Origin: Oscillospiraceae bacterium
GTDB taxonomy: Bacteria; Bacillota; Clostridia; Oscillospirales; Ruminococcaceae
DNA length: 5,224 nucleotides
NCBI GenBank assembly: GCA_900770195.1
Contig: CAAGJI010000047.1
Coordinates: forward strand, 1-5,224
Direction: 5' to 3'
Part shown: piece by piece, positions 1 through 5,224 of the stretch
How the letters are laid out: every line of letters starts with the position of its first letter
Position numbering within the stretch: position 1 is the first letter of the stretch
Notes under the pieces: generated by a model
What the model was told of the DNA's origin: nothing
Seen by the model: only the letters and a program-made list of their open reading frames with translations
The model's database searches: none
Position numbers and translations under genes: made by a program

Positions 1-2
1 AT

Positions 3-419
3 CCCGATCTTGCAAGAGAACACATGGAAAAAAGTATCTCACTGCTTGACCAATTTAACCTGCTTCATATAAATGACAGCATACCTCAGATTGCCAATTA
101 TGCAATGTTCCTGACAGAACAGCAGGAACCCGAAAGAGGCATCTCTGAATTGCAAAAATTATCCGGCATCATCAAGGAATACCATTCCGATGACTGTCTG
201 GATTATGCCAAAGTACAGGAAACCCTTGGAACCATTTATCTGATGACTGCCAATCTTCCGCAAGCCAAAACACATTTTAAAAGAGCTTTCAAAATATATG
301 AAAAGATCTGGGCTGATGAACCAGAAATGATTGAAGCAAAATATCAGGAAATTCAGGAGTTATATCCACAGATTGGATTTTGCATTGGAAAAAATCTATC
401 CGGTCTTTTAACAAAATAA
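3..419 (+). CDS. TPR-repeat protein, C-terminal part (5' end outside window)
   Basis: The reading frame is open from the left edge of the window, so the first ATG at 24 is probably internal: the preceding codons (PDLAREH) continue the same amphipathic helical pattern. About 138 residues are visible, ending in TAA at 417-419. The clearest signature is a tetratricopeptide-like helical pair spanning roughly KVQETLGTIYLM through AKTHFKRAFKIYEKI, with the small, aromatic and alanine positions typical of TPR (LG..Y, A..HF..A). A second, weaker helical pair precedes it (NYAMFLTEQQEPERGISEL). There is no membrane segment or enzymatic motif in this part. TPR domains mediate protein-protein contacts, so a scaffold or regulatory role is likely, but the N-terminal domain that would define the function is missing. 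It is convergent with the transporter operon and separated from it by a hairpin, so it is probably functionally unrelated. Confidence 0.75.
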   Translation, partial: PDLAREHMEKSISLLDQFNLLHINDSIPQIANYAMFLTEQQEPERGISELQKLSGIIKEYHSDDCLDYAKVQETLGTIYLMTANLPQAKTHFKRAFKIYEKIWADEPEMIEAKYQEIQELYPQIGFCIGKNLSGLLTK

Positions 420-429
420 GCATAATTTA

Positions 430-450
430 CGGCGGGCAACTTGCCCGCCG
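430..450. terminator. Bidirectional hairpin between convergent genes
   Basis: The perfect inverted repeat CGGCGGGCAA / TTGCCCGCCG is centred on C440. In RNA it gives at least an 8-bp, almost all-GC stem with a loop of about five bases. It starts 10 nt after the stop of the + strand TPR gene and 6 nt after the stop of the minus-strand ATPase gene, the usual place for a shared terminator. The tails are only moderately U-rich (UUAUAUU on the + transcript; UAAAUUAU on the minus transcript), so termination may be incomplete in either direction. Confidence 0.75.
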
Positions 451-456
451 TTATAT

Positions 457-1329
457 TCAACTATTCGTCAAATAAATATACGCATCTTCCAAAGTGATAT
501 CATTATCCGGGACACAATTTTCATTTGGCTTTCCTTTGCTTAATATTTTCATATGAATTCCATTTTCTACATACTGCTTAGATGATATAGAATAATTGGC
601 TTCTAACAAACGGGCTTCTTCTGCATTTTGTACCGTACAATTCCAAACACAGCCCTTTGCATTTTCCAGCAACCCACTCACGCTTCCAGAATATAAAAAA
701 CTTCCCTTTTTCATAATGGCAAGCTGTGTACAGGTTGCTGCTAAATCTTCTACTACATGAGTGGAAAACAGCACAGTTCTATCCTTTGAAAAATCAACCA
801 AAAGATTGCGGATCCTGATTCTTTCTTCCGGATCTAACCCGGTGGTAGGTTCATCAATAATCAAAAAATCCGGATTATTAAGAAGTGCCTGTATGAGTCC
901 GACACGTCTCTTCATACCACCAGATAATTGCCGCATTTTTTTATTCTGATGCTCTGTAAGAGAAGTCTTTTCCAGATAATAGGTAATTCTTTGTTCGAGG
1001 TCATTTCTGGCTACTCCTGACAGTCCCCCCATATATACAAGACATTCTTTCACCGTAAGATTCGGATATAAGTCGATTTCCTGTGGAAGATAACCAATCT
1101 TTTTCTGTATTTTCTCATAATTTCCCTCGTTATACAGAATTCCATCAAGGGAAACCATTCCTTCCGTTTGTTTTAAAACAGTTGTAAGAACCCTCATCAA
1201 AGTGGTTTTTCCGGCACCATTCTCACCCAAAAGTCCGTAAATTCCCTTAGGTATTTCAAGAGATGCCTTATTTACTGCAACTACACCATTTTTAAATCTA
1301 ACTGTTAAATCATTTATTCTAATACTCAT
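457..1329 (-). CDS. ABC transporter ATP-binding protein
   Basis: This 290-residue cytoplasmic nucleotide-binding subunit hydrolyses ATP to drive the two membrane proteins encoded just upstream. All motifs are intact: Walker A GENGAGKT (residues 35-42, Lys41), Q-loop Gln83 in GYLPQE, signature LSGGM (135-139), Walker B FLIIDE (155-160) followed by a D-loop GLD, and switch His191 in STHVVED. Residues after about 215 form a C-terminal extension typical of CcmA/drug-exporter-type ATPases, with no recognised separate domain. The retained Q-loop glutamine argues against the LanF lantibiotic-immunity subfamily, which is known for a glutamate there. The ATG is preceded by AGAGGA (1336-1341) with a 6-nt spacer; this site abuts the stop of the preceding permease, leaving a 3-nt gap, so the gene is the last of a three-gene operon. 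Substrate unknown. Confidence 0.95.
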   Translation of the reverse strand: MSIRINDLTVRFKNGVVAVNKASLEIPKGIYGLLGENGAGKTTLMRVLTTVLKQTEGMVSLDGILYNEGNYEKIQKKIGYLPQEIDLYPNLTVKECLVYMGGLSGVARNDLEQRITYYLEKTSLTEHQNKKMRQLSGGMKRRVGLIQALLNNPDFLIIDEPTTGLDPEERIRIRNLLVDFSKDRTVLFSTHVVEDLAATCTQLAIMKKGSFLYSGSVSGLLENAKGCVWNCTVQNAEEARLLEANYSISSKQYVENGIHMKILSKGKPNENCVPDNDITLEDAYIYLTNS

Positions 1330-1332
1330 AAT

Positions 1333-1989
1333 CTATCCTCTTTTCTTTAAAGTCATTGGTAATACTGCAAATAAAAACAGCCCCGCTATAAAAGACACAA
1401 GCGTTCCATAAATCCAACTCTCGGACATTAATTGAGTAGGTTCACAAAAGCTGAAAGAAAACAATCCCAGATTTCCGAAAAATGAACTTCCCGCTTTTGA
1501 TATAAGTCCAATGACAATTCCAAATAAACATCCAATACCTGCCCACATATTTCGAAGCAATGTACACAAAATCACAGAGCATATACTCCAAAGCCAGATA
1601 GTTCCAAACATTGCAATGAAATATAAAAGAAATATCTGAATACCCGAAATGCCTTCGTTTACACTGCCCGGTTTTTGCCAGAAAAACAAAACATATCCAA
1701 CACAGGAAAGTATTAATAAATATAATATTTGAACGCCCACTCTCTGCGATATTACTTTTAACTGCTTTTTTTGATCATACAAATGAAATACATCGGCACG
1801 CTTACTTTTTACTTCCATCAAATATGTGTCACTACAAAAAATAATTGTTAAAAATGCTATTGGCGACTGAATCGCTGAACCGATTTCTTCATAGTATATA
1901 ATCGGATGAATAGCACACAATATCAGTATAAATGCACATGAATAAAAAATCTTATATAACGACAGGCAGTTTTTTAGTTCCGTTTTCAA
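1333..1989 (-). CDS. ABC-2 type permease, small subunit (TTG start)
   Basis: A 218-residue integral membrane protein with about six hydrophobic segments, near residues 14-33, 40-58, 84-104, 117-145, 149-167 and 192-213. A charged cytoplasmic stretch between segments 2 and 3 (about 59-83, KSKRADVFHLYDQKKQLK) lies where ABC-2 exporters place the loop that contacts the ATPase. The start chosen is TTG at 1987-1989, because a near-perfect Shine-Dalgarno run AGGAGGAGGG (1994-2003) lies 4 nt upstream and because TTG overlaps the stop of the preceding gene as TTGA. The in-frame ATG at 2028 would add 13 residues and has no ribosome binding site. It presumably pairs with the larger permease to form the heteromeric channel of the transporter. 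Sequence alone does not tell the substrate; family assignment rests on topology and operon context. Confidence 0.85.
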   Translation of the reverse strand: MKTELKNCLSLYKIFYSCAFILILCAIHPIIYYEEIGSAIQSPIAFLTIIFCSDTYLMEVKSKRADVFHLYDQKKQLKVISQRVGVQILYLLILSCVGYVLFFWQKPGSVNEGISGIQIFLLYFIAMFGTIWLWSICSVILCTLLRNMWAGIGCLFGIVIGLISKAGSSFFGNLGLFSFSFCEPTQLMSESWIYGTLVSFIAGLFLFAVLPMTLKKRG

Positions 1990-3056
1990 TGAACCCTCCT
2001 CCTTTTCCAGATTGTAACAGAAATACATACTAATATAACTGATGAAATTACAAGAATAATCTGATTTATGTTTGACATTTTAGCTGCATGTGTTTCAAAA
2101 AATCTGCCAGGGAATCGCACCATAATAGAGAACGGTCTCATATAATAAATATCATTCTTCATGGTCAGCATATTTGAATATATAATGTGTAAAAACAAGA
2201 TTGGTGCTGCCGGAAGCGGATTTTTAAATATTACTGCTGTAATTGTATAGACACAACATATCATCAAAAGATTCGGAACAATATAGATCAGAGAATTCAC
2301 GCAAAAATCAATTGGTGTTACTGGAAAGCCCGATTCTAAAGACGTTTTCAAACACAGCATAAAGAATATAACATTCAAAATCACTAATACTCCCAGCATA
2401 CTAATGAATCCGCTTATTACTTTCCCACATATATATTGGATTGCCGTAACAGGCTTTGTATGTAATAATTCATAGGTACTTTTTCGTGTATCCTGAATAA
2501 ATAAAAATGATAGCAAGACTGTTGCAAAAAAGGCCATATGCAATCCTGCAAAATCCGTAAATTTTTTGGCAAAGTACCAGGAAAAAGAATGTTCAGATAA
2601 TTTCCGCTCGATATAATGATTGATTTCTTCTGCTGTCCCCTTATGAATTTCAAGGTCCTCATAAGCATATATTGCATTATAATAGCCATATTGGGATTCC
2701 AAAAACTCAGAAGCAGTCTTTACATCCATATTCTGAATTTCTTTCATTACATGATCTGCTTCCTGCCTGCTAAATCCAAAACCATTTTTGGAGGTGTCCA
2801 TTAACGTCTCTTTGATCGTATCTTCCCACTTCCTTCTTCTTTCTTTATCATCAGATGTGGGAATGTACCCATCCATGACATCAGCATCTTCCAATGCTAC
2901 GTCATTTTGTGTGATCTGTTCATTCTGTTTGATATAATGAATTTGCAAATACGATGACAGACATTGATACATACTGGCAACTATAATAATCAAGCCAATC
3001 CACAAAACAGGGTTCTTTAAATAATCAAGTATACTTCTTTTTATGATTGTTTTCAT
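1986..3056 (-). CDS. ABC-2 type permease with large extracytoplasmic domain
   Basis: A 356-residue membrane protein. An N-terminal hydrophobic helix (about 15-36) is followed by a long, charged, helix-rich region of about 130 residues (about 38-167), predicted to lie outside the membrane. A second membrane block has segments near 170-188, 207-236, 253-276, 279-297 and 331-349. The stretch FIQDTRKSTYELLHTKPV (about 187-203) resembles the conserved cytoplasmic D-R-x-x-x-x-E-L-L-x-x-K-P element of ABC-2 exporters just before a membrane helix, which supports the family call. The start is the ATG at 3054-3056, preceded by AGGAAGAG (3062-3069). A longer frame beginning at 3140 would run through a promoter and a terminator tail and is not used. 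It is the first gene of the transporter operon, has its own promoter, and overlaps the next permease start by 2 nt. The ectodomain could contact the substrate or a partner; this is inference. Confidence 0.9.
   Translation of the reverse strand: MKTIIKRSILDYLKNPVLWIGLIIIVASMYQCLSSYLQIHYIKQNEQITQNDVALEDADVMDGYIPTSDDKERRRKWEDTIKETLMDTSKNGFGFSRQEADHVMKEIQNMDVKTASEFLESQYGYYNAIYAYEDLEIHKGTAEEINHYIERKLSEHSFSWYFAKKFTDFAGLHMAFFATVLLSFLFIQDTRKSTYELLHTKPVTAIQYICGKVISGFISMLGVLVILNVIFFMLCLKTSLESGFPVTPIDFCVNSLIYIVPNLLMICCVYTITAVIFKNPLPAAPILFLHIIYSNMLTMKNDIYYMRPFSIMVRFPGRFFETHAAKMSNINQIILVISSVILVCISVTIWKRRRVH
1994..2003 (-). promoter_or_regulatory. Ribosome binding site that fixes the TTG start of the small permease
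   Basis: AGGAGGAGGG reads on the minus strand inside the last codons of the upstream permease (the KRRRVH end), 4 nt before TTG. The arrangement supports translational coupling of the two permeases and decides against the upstream ATG at 2028. Confidence 0.8.
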
Positions 3057-3060
3057 TGTA

Positions 3061-3069
3061 TCTCTTCCT
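3061..3069 (-). promoter_or_regulatory. Ribosome binding site of the large permease
   Basis: AGGAAGAGA reads on the minus strand 4 nt before the ATG at 3054-3056. It selects this start (MKTIIKR) over the upstream in-frame ATG at 3140. Confidence 0.7.
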
Positions 3070-3089
3070 TTCTTTATTTCTTTAACAAC

Positions 3090-3121
3090 ATCATACAAAT
3101 CAATTCTCAATAAATTCACAA
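3090..3121 (-). promoter_or_regulatory. Transporter-operon promoter with 11-bp tandem repeat (probable response-regulator site)
   Basis: On the minus strand a -10-like TATGAT (3090-3095) lies about 34 nt before the permease ATG. There is no good -35 box at 17-18 nt; the nearest match, TTGTGA, is 20 nt away. In that place are two tandem 11-mers, TTGTGAATTTA (3111-3121) and TTGAGAATTGA (3100-3110), identical at 9 of 11 positions. OmpR-family regulators commonly bind direct half-sites spaced one helical turn apart, and activator-dependent promoters often have a poor -35. The upstream edge shares a 17-nt motif with the regulator's own promoter. Predicted transcript leader: about 25-30 nt. Binding by the neighbouring regulator is inferred. 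Confidence 0.6.
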
Positions 3122-3124
3122 CAA
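3108..3124 (-). repeat. Shared 17-nt motif, copy upstream of the transporter operon
   Basis: TTGTTGTGAATTTATTG on the minus strand, 15 of 17 identical to the copy at 5052-5068. Its first two T residues are also the end of the terminator T-tract of the preceding operon. Confidence 0.6.
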
Positions 3125-3157
3125 AAAAGACTAAAACCACTTTATTTGTGATTTCAG
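3123..3157 (-). terminator. Intrinsic terminator after the two-component genes
   Basis: On the minus strand, CTGAAATCAC (3148-3157) can pair with GTGGTTTTAG (3131-3140) in a 10-bp RNA stem that includes two G-U pairs, with a 7-nt loop AAATAAA. It is followed by TCTTTTTT (3123-3130). It begins 15 nt beyond the kinase stop codon. It should end or reduce transcription from the regulator promoter before the transporter genes, making the two units separately controlled. Confidence 0.75.
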
Positions 3158-3172
3158 CCTTATAAAGTATTT

Positions 3173-4351
3173 TTATTCAGCTTTGAAAAGAGCTTCTACA
3201 TGAGCACCGCCTTGTCTGGCATTATATATTTTCAAATTTCCTCCATGCTTTTCACAGAAAATACGAGAAATATACATACCAAGGCCAAAATGCTTTAAAT
3301 CATCTTGTGGATTCTTATGATAAAATGGCTCTGTTACTTTTTCCTCAGTATCCACAAATCCTATTCCATCATCTTCAACAGAAATTATAAGAAAACCATC
3401 CTTTTTCTTTATCTGCAAAGCAATACTTTTTTGTGCATATCGAACCGCATTTTCCAGTAAGTTGTCTGTCACTTCCATGACAAGTTCCTCATCCACTTTC
3501 ACAATGTTTTGTTCCTGCACTCTTTCTACCTTACATAATTTACTTTCCTTCTTGGACAGCATGGCAGCTTCTGCCTCAATCTTTTTTGCCAGTTCCGATA
3601 ATTCTATCTCTGAGCATTGCAGTTCCCTCTGTTCTAAATGGGACATTTTTCTCATGTTTTCCGTGAAATGCTCTATACGGTCAATCTGATACATGCCTGT
3701 TTGTAAGATATCAATAACATCCTCTGTTTTTATACTCTCAGCAGAAACAAACTCTAAGAGCATTTCCTGATACCCACGCAATATGGAAAGTGGAGAACGT
3801 ATATCATGTGCAATTGCATTCCGCAAAGCCTTCTCGTCATCAATCATTCGCCACATCTTTCTGTTGTTATCTGCTAAATCACTTCGCATCATTTCAAATT
3901 CTTTACACAAAGTTCCCATCTCATCTTTATTTTCATAGGACACATGAAAATCCAGTTCATTATCTGCAATCATTTGTGAGGCATCTTTTAGTTCCTGTAG
4001 AGGTGTCTTTAACTTATTTTTATAAAAAAAGAATACCGCAGCAACACTCCCAACAATCGAAAAAATCAGTACCGAATATGTTTCCATAAAGTCACACATT
4101 TCCGAAAGATGATAGTCCAAACGATTCATCTGCGATTGATTAGGTCTTGATATCTCAATCTCGTATTTCTTTCCATATTGCTGAAACACGTCCGTATAAT
4201 CTGCATAATCAATATATTTTTCCCATATTTTATTCTGCATATTTCTTGCAAAATGAACTGTAAATCCAGATAACAGAAATGCTGCCGTTAAGCTGATCAC
4301 AAAATAAAGCAGAATTGTTTTTTTCAGTGACAAGTTTCTTATTTTTTCCAT
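3173..4351 (-). CDS. Sensor histidine kinase (VanS/OmpR-partner type)
   Basis: A 392-residue membrane kinase that autophosphorylates on histidine and passes phosphate to the adjacent regulator. Order of parts: membrane helix 1 (about 12-31), an extracytoplasmic region of about 60 residues (32-90), membrane helix 2 (91-110), HAMP-like linker (111-163), dimerisation/phosphoacceptor helix with AHDIRSPL (His182), and a catalytic ATPase domain with N-box DNLLENAVRY (Asn297 and Asn301), G1 box VEDDGIGF (325-332) and G2 box HFGLGMYIS (354-362). All key residues are present. The ATG at 4349-4351 is preferred: it gives a usual short N-terminus (MEKIRNLSLKK), follows GGGGGA at 10 nt and overlaps the regulator gene by 13 nt. 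The in-frame ATG at 4369 (six more residues) has no visible ribosome binding site but cannot be excluded. The ectodomain is too long for the very short-loop BceS-type sensors. Signal unknown. Confidence 0.95.
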   Translation of the reverse strand: MEKIRNLSLKKTILLYFVISLTAAFLLSGFTVHFARNMQNKIWEKYIDYADYTDVFQQYGKKYEIEISRPNQSQMNRLDYHLSEMCDFMETYSVLIFSIVGSVAAVFFFYKNKLKTPLQELKDASQMIADNELDFHVSYENKDEMGTLCKEFEMMRSDLADNNRKMWRMIDDEKALRNAIAHDIRSPLSILRGYQEMLLEFVSAESIKTEDVIDILQTGMYQIDRIEHFTENMRKMSHLEQRELQCSEIELSELAKKIEAEAAMLSKKESKLCKVERVQEQNIVKVDEELVMEVTDNLLENAVRYAQKSIALQIKKKDGFLIISVEDDGIGFVDTEEKVTEPFYHKNPQDDLKHFGLGMYISRIFCEKHGGNLKIYNARQGGAHVEALFKAE

Positions 4352-5013
4352 CGGTATCCAATCCCCCATACAGTTTCTATGTATTCTTTTTCTGAATAAT
4401 CCGCTATTTTTTTCCTTATACGCCGTACTAATTCCGTTATCGTTCTACTGTCCCCTTCCGCATCATATCCACAGACTTGTGCATATATACGTTCTTTATC
4501 AAACACCTGCCCTGGATGCATGGATAAGAATTCAATAATCTGATATTCAATTTTTGTGAACTCCATCCTGTGTCCAGCTATAGCTACTATTTTTTCAGAA
4601 TAATCAATCAGCATTTCATCCATGAAACGGTATTCCGTTTTTTGTTGATGCCTTTCTTCTCTCTTTATGTTTGTGACAATCCTTGCTTCCAACTCCCGAA
4701 GACTAAATGGTTTCGTAATATAGTCATCCCCACCCGAAAGCAACCCATTAATTTTATCATCTTCATCAACTCTTGCTGTTAGAAACAAAATCGGACATAA
4801 CACTTTACTGCGTATCAGACGACATACTTCAATCCCATCCATGCGTGGCATATTGATATCCAACAAAATAATATCCGGTTTCATTTTTATTTTATTTAAT
4901 GCTTCCATTCCATCTGTAGCCGTAATGGTTTCATATTGTTTCATATTAAAATAACTACAAAGCATTTTCACCAATTCTTTATCATCATCGACAACTAAAA
5001 TCTTGTATTTCAT
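4339..5013 (-). CDS. Response regulator, OmpR/VanR-type (receiver plus winged helix)
   Basis: A 224-residue cytoplasmic transcription factor. The receiver domain (about 1-115) has the acidic pair Asp9/Asp10 in VVDDD, phosphoacceptor Asp52 in LLDINMP, Thr79 in FLTA and Lys101 in TKPF. The C-terminal winged-helix DNA-binding domain (about 125-224) has EFTKIEYQIIEFL, a recognition-helix region SRTITELVRRIRKKI (189-203) and the wing hairpin ending VWGIGYRW. The start is the ATG at 5011-5013, because GGAGGT (5021-5026) lies 7 nt upstream and the protein then begins MKYKILVVDD as usual; a frame extending to 5091 would cross the promoter. It overlaps the kinase gene, so the pair is translationally coupled. 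Likely targets are its own promoter and the transporter promoter, which share a motif. Confidence 0.96.
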   Translation of the reverse strand: MKYKILVVDDDKELVKMLCSYFNMKQYETITATDGMEALNKIKMKPDIILLDINMPRMDGIEVCRLIRSKVLCPILFLTARVDEDDKINGLLSGGDDYITKPFSLRELEARIVTNIKREERHQQKTEYRFMDEMLIDYSEKIVAIAGHRMEFTKIEYQIIEFLSMHPGQVFDKERIYAQVCGYDAEGDSRTITELVRRIRKKIADYSEKEYIETVWGIGYRWKK

Positions 5014-5020
5014 CCAAACC

Positions 5021-5026
5021 ACCTCC
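5021..5026 (-). promoter_or_regulatory. Ribosome binding site of the response regulator
   Basis: GGAGGT on the minus strand, 7 nt before ATG (5011-5013). It fixes the start and excludes the 26-residue upstream extension. Confidence 0.85.
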
Positions 5027-5035
5027 AGTATCCAT

Positions 5036-5065
5036 ATTATACGATAAAAAACAATGAAATCACAA
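5036..5065 (-). promoter_or_regulatory. Promoter of the regulator-kinase operon
   Basis: On the minus strand a perfect -10 TATAAT (5036-5041) is preceded, across an 18-nt spacer, by -35-like TTGTGA (5060-5065, 4 of 6 consensus bases). Transcription would begin near 5029, leaving a short leader of about 16 nt that includes the ribosome binding site. The -35 lies inside the motif TTGTTGTGATTTCATTG (5052-5068), also found upstream of the transporter operon. TTGT recurs 11 nt apart (5062-5065 and 5051-5054), suggesting autoregulation by the encoded OmpR-type protein; that part is inference. Confidence 0.7.
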
Positions 5066-5068
5066 CAA
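5052..5068 (-). repeat. Shared 17-nt motif, copy upstream of the response regulator
   Basis: TTGTTGTGATTTCATTG on the minus strand. It matches the copy at 3108-3124 (TTGTTGTGAATTTATTG) at 15 of 17 positions, and both lie 10-12 nt upstream of a -10 box. A probable regulator-binding site. Confidence 0.6.
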
Positions 5069-5106
5069 GAGTACATGAAGAACGTAAGCACAATATATCT
5101 TTTTTC

Positions 5107-5223
5107 TCAATTCCTGCTCAATTTCCCCTCAATGCCTTTTTCCTCCGATTTTCGTATGCTTATCCCACAGCAGAGCAGTACCACACCGGTACGACCTGCT
5201 GAATCAATCAATACGAAAACGGA
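5107..5223 (-). other. Possible 3' end of an upstream minus-strand gene (weak)
   Basis: One minus-strand frame is open from the right edge for 38 codons and stops at TGA (5107-5109); it would read SVFVLIDSAGRTGVVLLCC and continue to GIEGKLSRN. Orientation and position, 93 nt before the regulator start, fit a preceding gene. However, no protein family is recognised, no terminator follows it, and most of it coincides with a nested inverted repeat, which suggests non-coding DNA. An opposing + strand frame is also open here, so neither can be trusted without flanking sequence. Confidence 0.15.
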
Positions 5224-5224
5224 G
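5143..5224. repeat. Nested imperfect inverted repeat at the right edge
   Basis: The outer arms CTCCGATTTTCGTAT (5143-5157) and ATACGAAAACGGAG (5211-5224) pair over 14 bp with a single bulged A at 5148. After internal loops of 10 and 9 nt, CAGCAG (5168-5173) pairs with CTGCTG (5196-5201). After a second small internal loop, GTACC (5178-5182) pairs with GGTAC (5188-5192) around ACACC. This three-tier, nearly symmetric fold of 82 nt is unlike a simple terminator, having no adjoining T-tract. It could be a structured RNA, a miniature mobile element or recombination site, or part of a longer palindrome cut by the window edge. No known family is recognised. Confidence 0.6.

Noticed and set aside
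761..949. Open frame on the + strand inside the ATPase gene
   Set aside because: It is antisense to the Walker B and signature region of a clearly real ATPase gene, has no ribosome binding site and encodes no recognisable protein.
2417..2689. Second minus-strand open frame inside the large permease
   Set aside because: It lies in a different frame entirely within a well-supported permease gene, with no independent start signal.
2616..2804. Open frame on the + strand inside the large permease
   Set aside because: Antisense shadow of the ectodomain coding region; no supporting signals.
3057..3140. N-terminal extension of the large permease from an ATG at 3140
   Set aside because: The extension would begin within the terminator stem and cross the T-tract, operator and -10 box; the ATG at 3056 has a proper ribosome binding site.
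3462..4089. Two + strand open frames (3462-3689 and 3790-4089) opposite the kinase
   Set aside because: Both mirror conserved kinase codons (between N-box and H-box, and around the H-box and HAMP), are rich in Ser/Phe/His as antisense frames tend to be, and lack ribosome binding sites.
4570..4782. Open frame on the + strand opposite the response regulator
   Set aside because: Antisense to the receiver domain; no start signal or protein family.
5014..5091. N-terminal extension of the response regulator from 5091
   Set aside because: It would translate the promoter and ribosome binding site; receiver domains normally begin directly at MKYKILVVDD.
5061..5093. A second TTGTG copy (5089-5093) 28 nt upstream of the one in the regulator promoter, considered as another operator half-site
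   Set aside because: Only five bases match and the spacing is not a multiple of the 11-bp period, so it is likely chance.
5143..5224. Nested palindrome considered as an integron attC site
   Set aside because: It lacks the conserved GTTRRRY / RYYYAAC core boxes at the ends of the arms, and there is no cassette organisation or integrase nearby.
1..5224. CRISPR array, tRNA, rRNA, insertion sequence
   Set aside because: No regularly spaced repeats, no tRNA- or rRNA-like segments and no transposase-like coding sequence were seen on either strand.

Overview
The window carries a compact regulator-plus-transporter locus from what looks like a low-GC Gram-positive bacterium, most likely a gut-type Clostridia (Lachnospiraceae-like). 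The grounds are AT-rich DNA, strong GGAGG-type ribosome binding sites, a TTG start, and the style of the VanRS-like kinase and regulator and of the ABC-2 permeases. The genus assignment is an inference; no marker gene is present.

Layout, left to right. Positions 3-419 (+) are the 3' end of a TPR-repeat protein whose start lies outside the window. A GC-rich hairpin at 430-450 separates it from the convergent minus-strand genes. All other clear genes are on the minus strand and are best read from right to left: a promoter (5036-5065), an OmpR/VanR-type response regulator (4339-5013), an overlapping sensor histidine kinase (3173-4351), an intrinsic terminator (3123-3157), a second promoter (3090-3121), a large ABC-2 permease (1986-3056), a small ABC-2 permease (1333-1989, TTG start) and an ABC ATPase (457-1329). 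The three transporter genes are packed with a 2-nt overlap and a 3-nt gap, so they form one operon.

How the parts probably work together: the kinase senses something outside the membrane with an ectodomain of about 60 residues and phosphorylates the regulator. The regulator is then likely to activate both its own promoter and the transporter promoter. The sequence gives direct support for this. A 17-nt motif, TTGTTGTGAWTTYATTG, occurs upstream of both transcription units at 15/17 identity, just upstream of each -10 box. It contains 11-bp-spaced TTGT/TTGA half-sites, as expected for an OmpR-family dimer. The transporter's substrate cannot be read from the sequence. Export of, or defence against, an antimicrobial peptide or other toxic compound is a reasonable guess from the architecture only.

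The right end (about 5092-5224) has no confident gene. It holds an elaborate nested inverted repeat (5143-5224) that runs to the window edge, and weak open frames on both strands. Nothing in the window amounts to a clearly new system. The most useful observations are the paired regulator sites, the terminator/promoter junction between the two units, and the unexplained structured element at the right edge.
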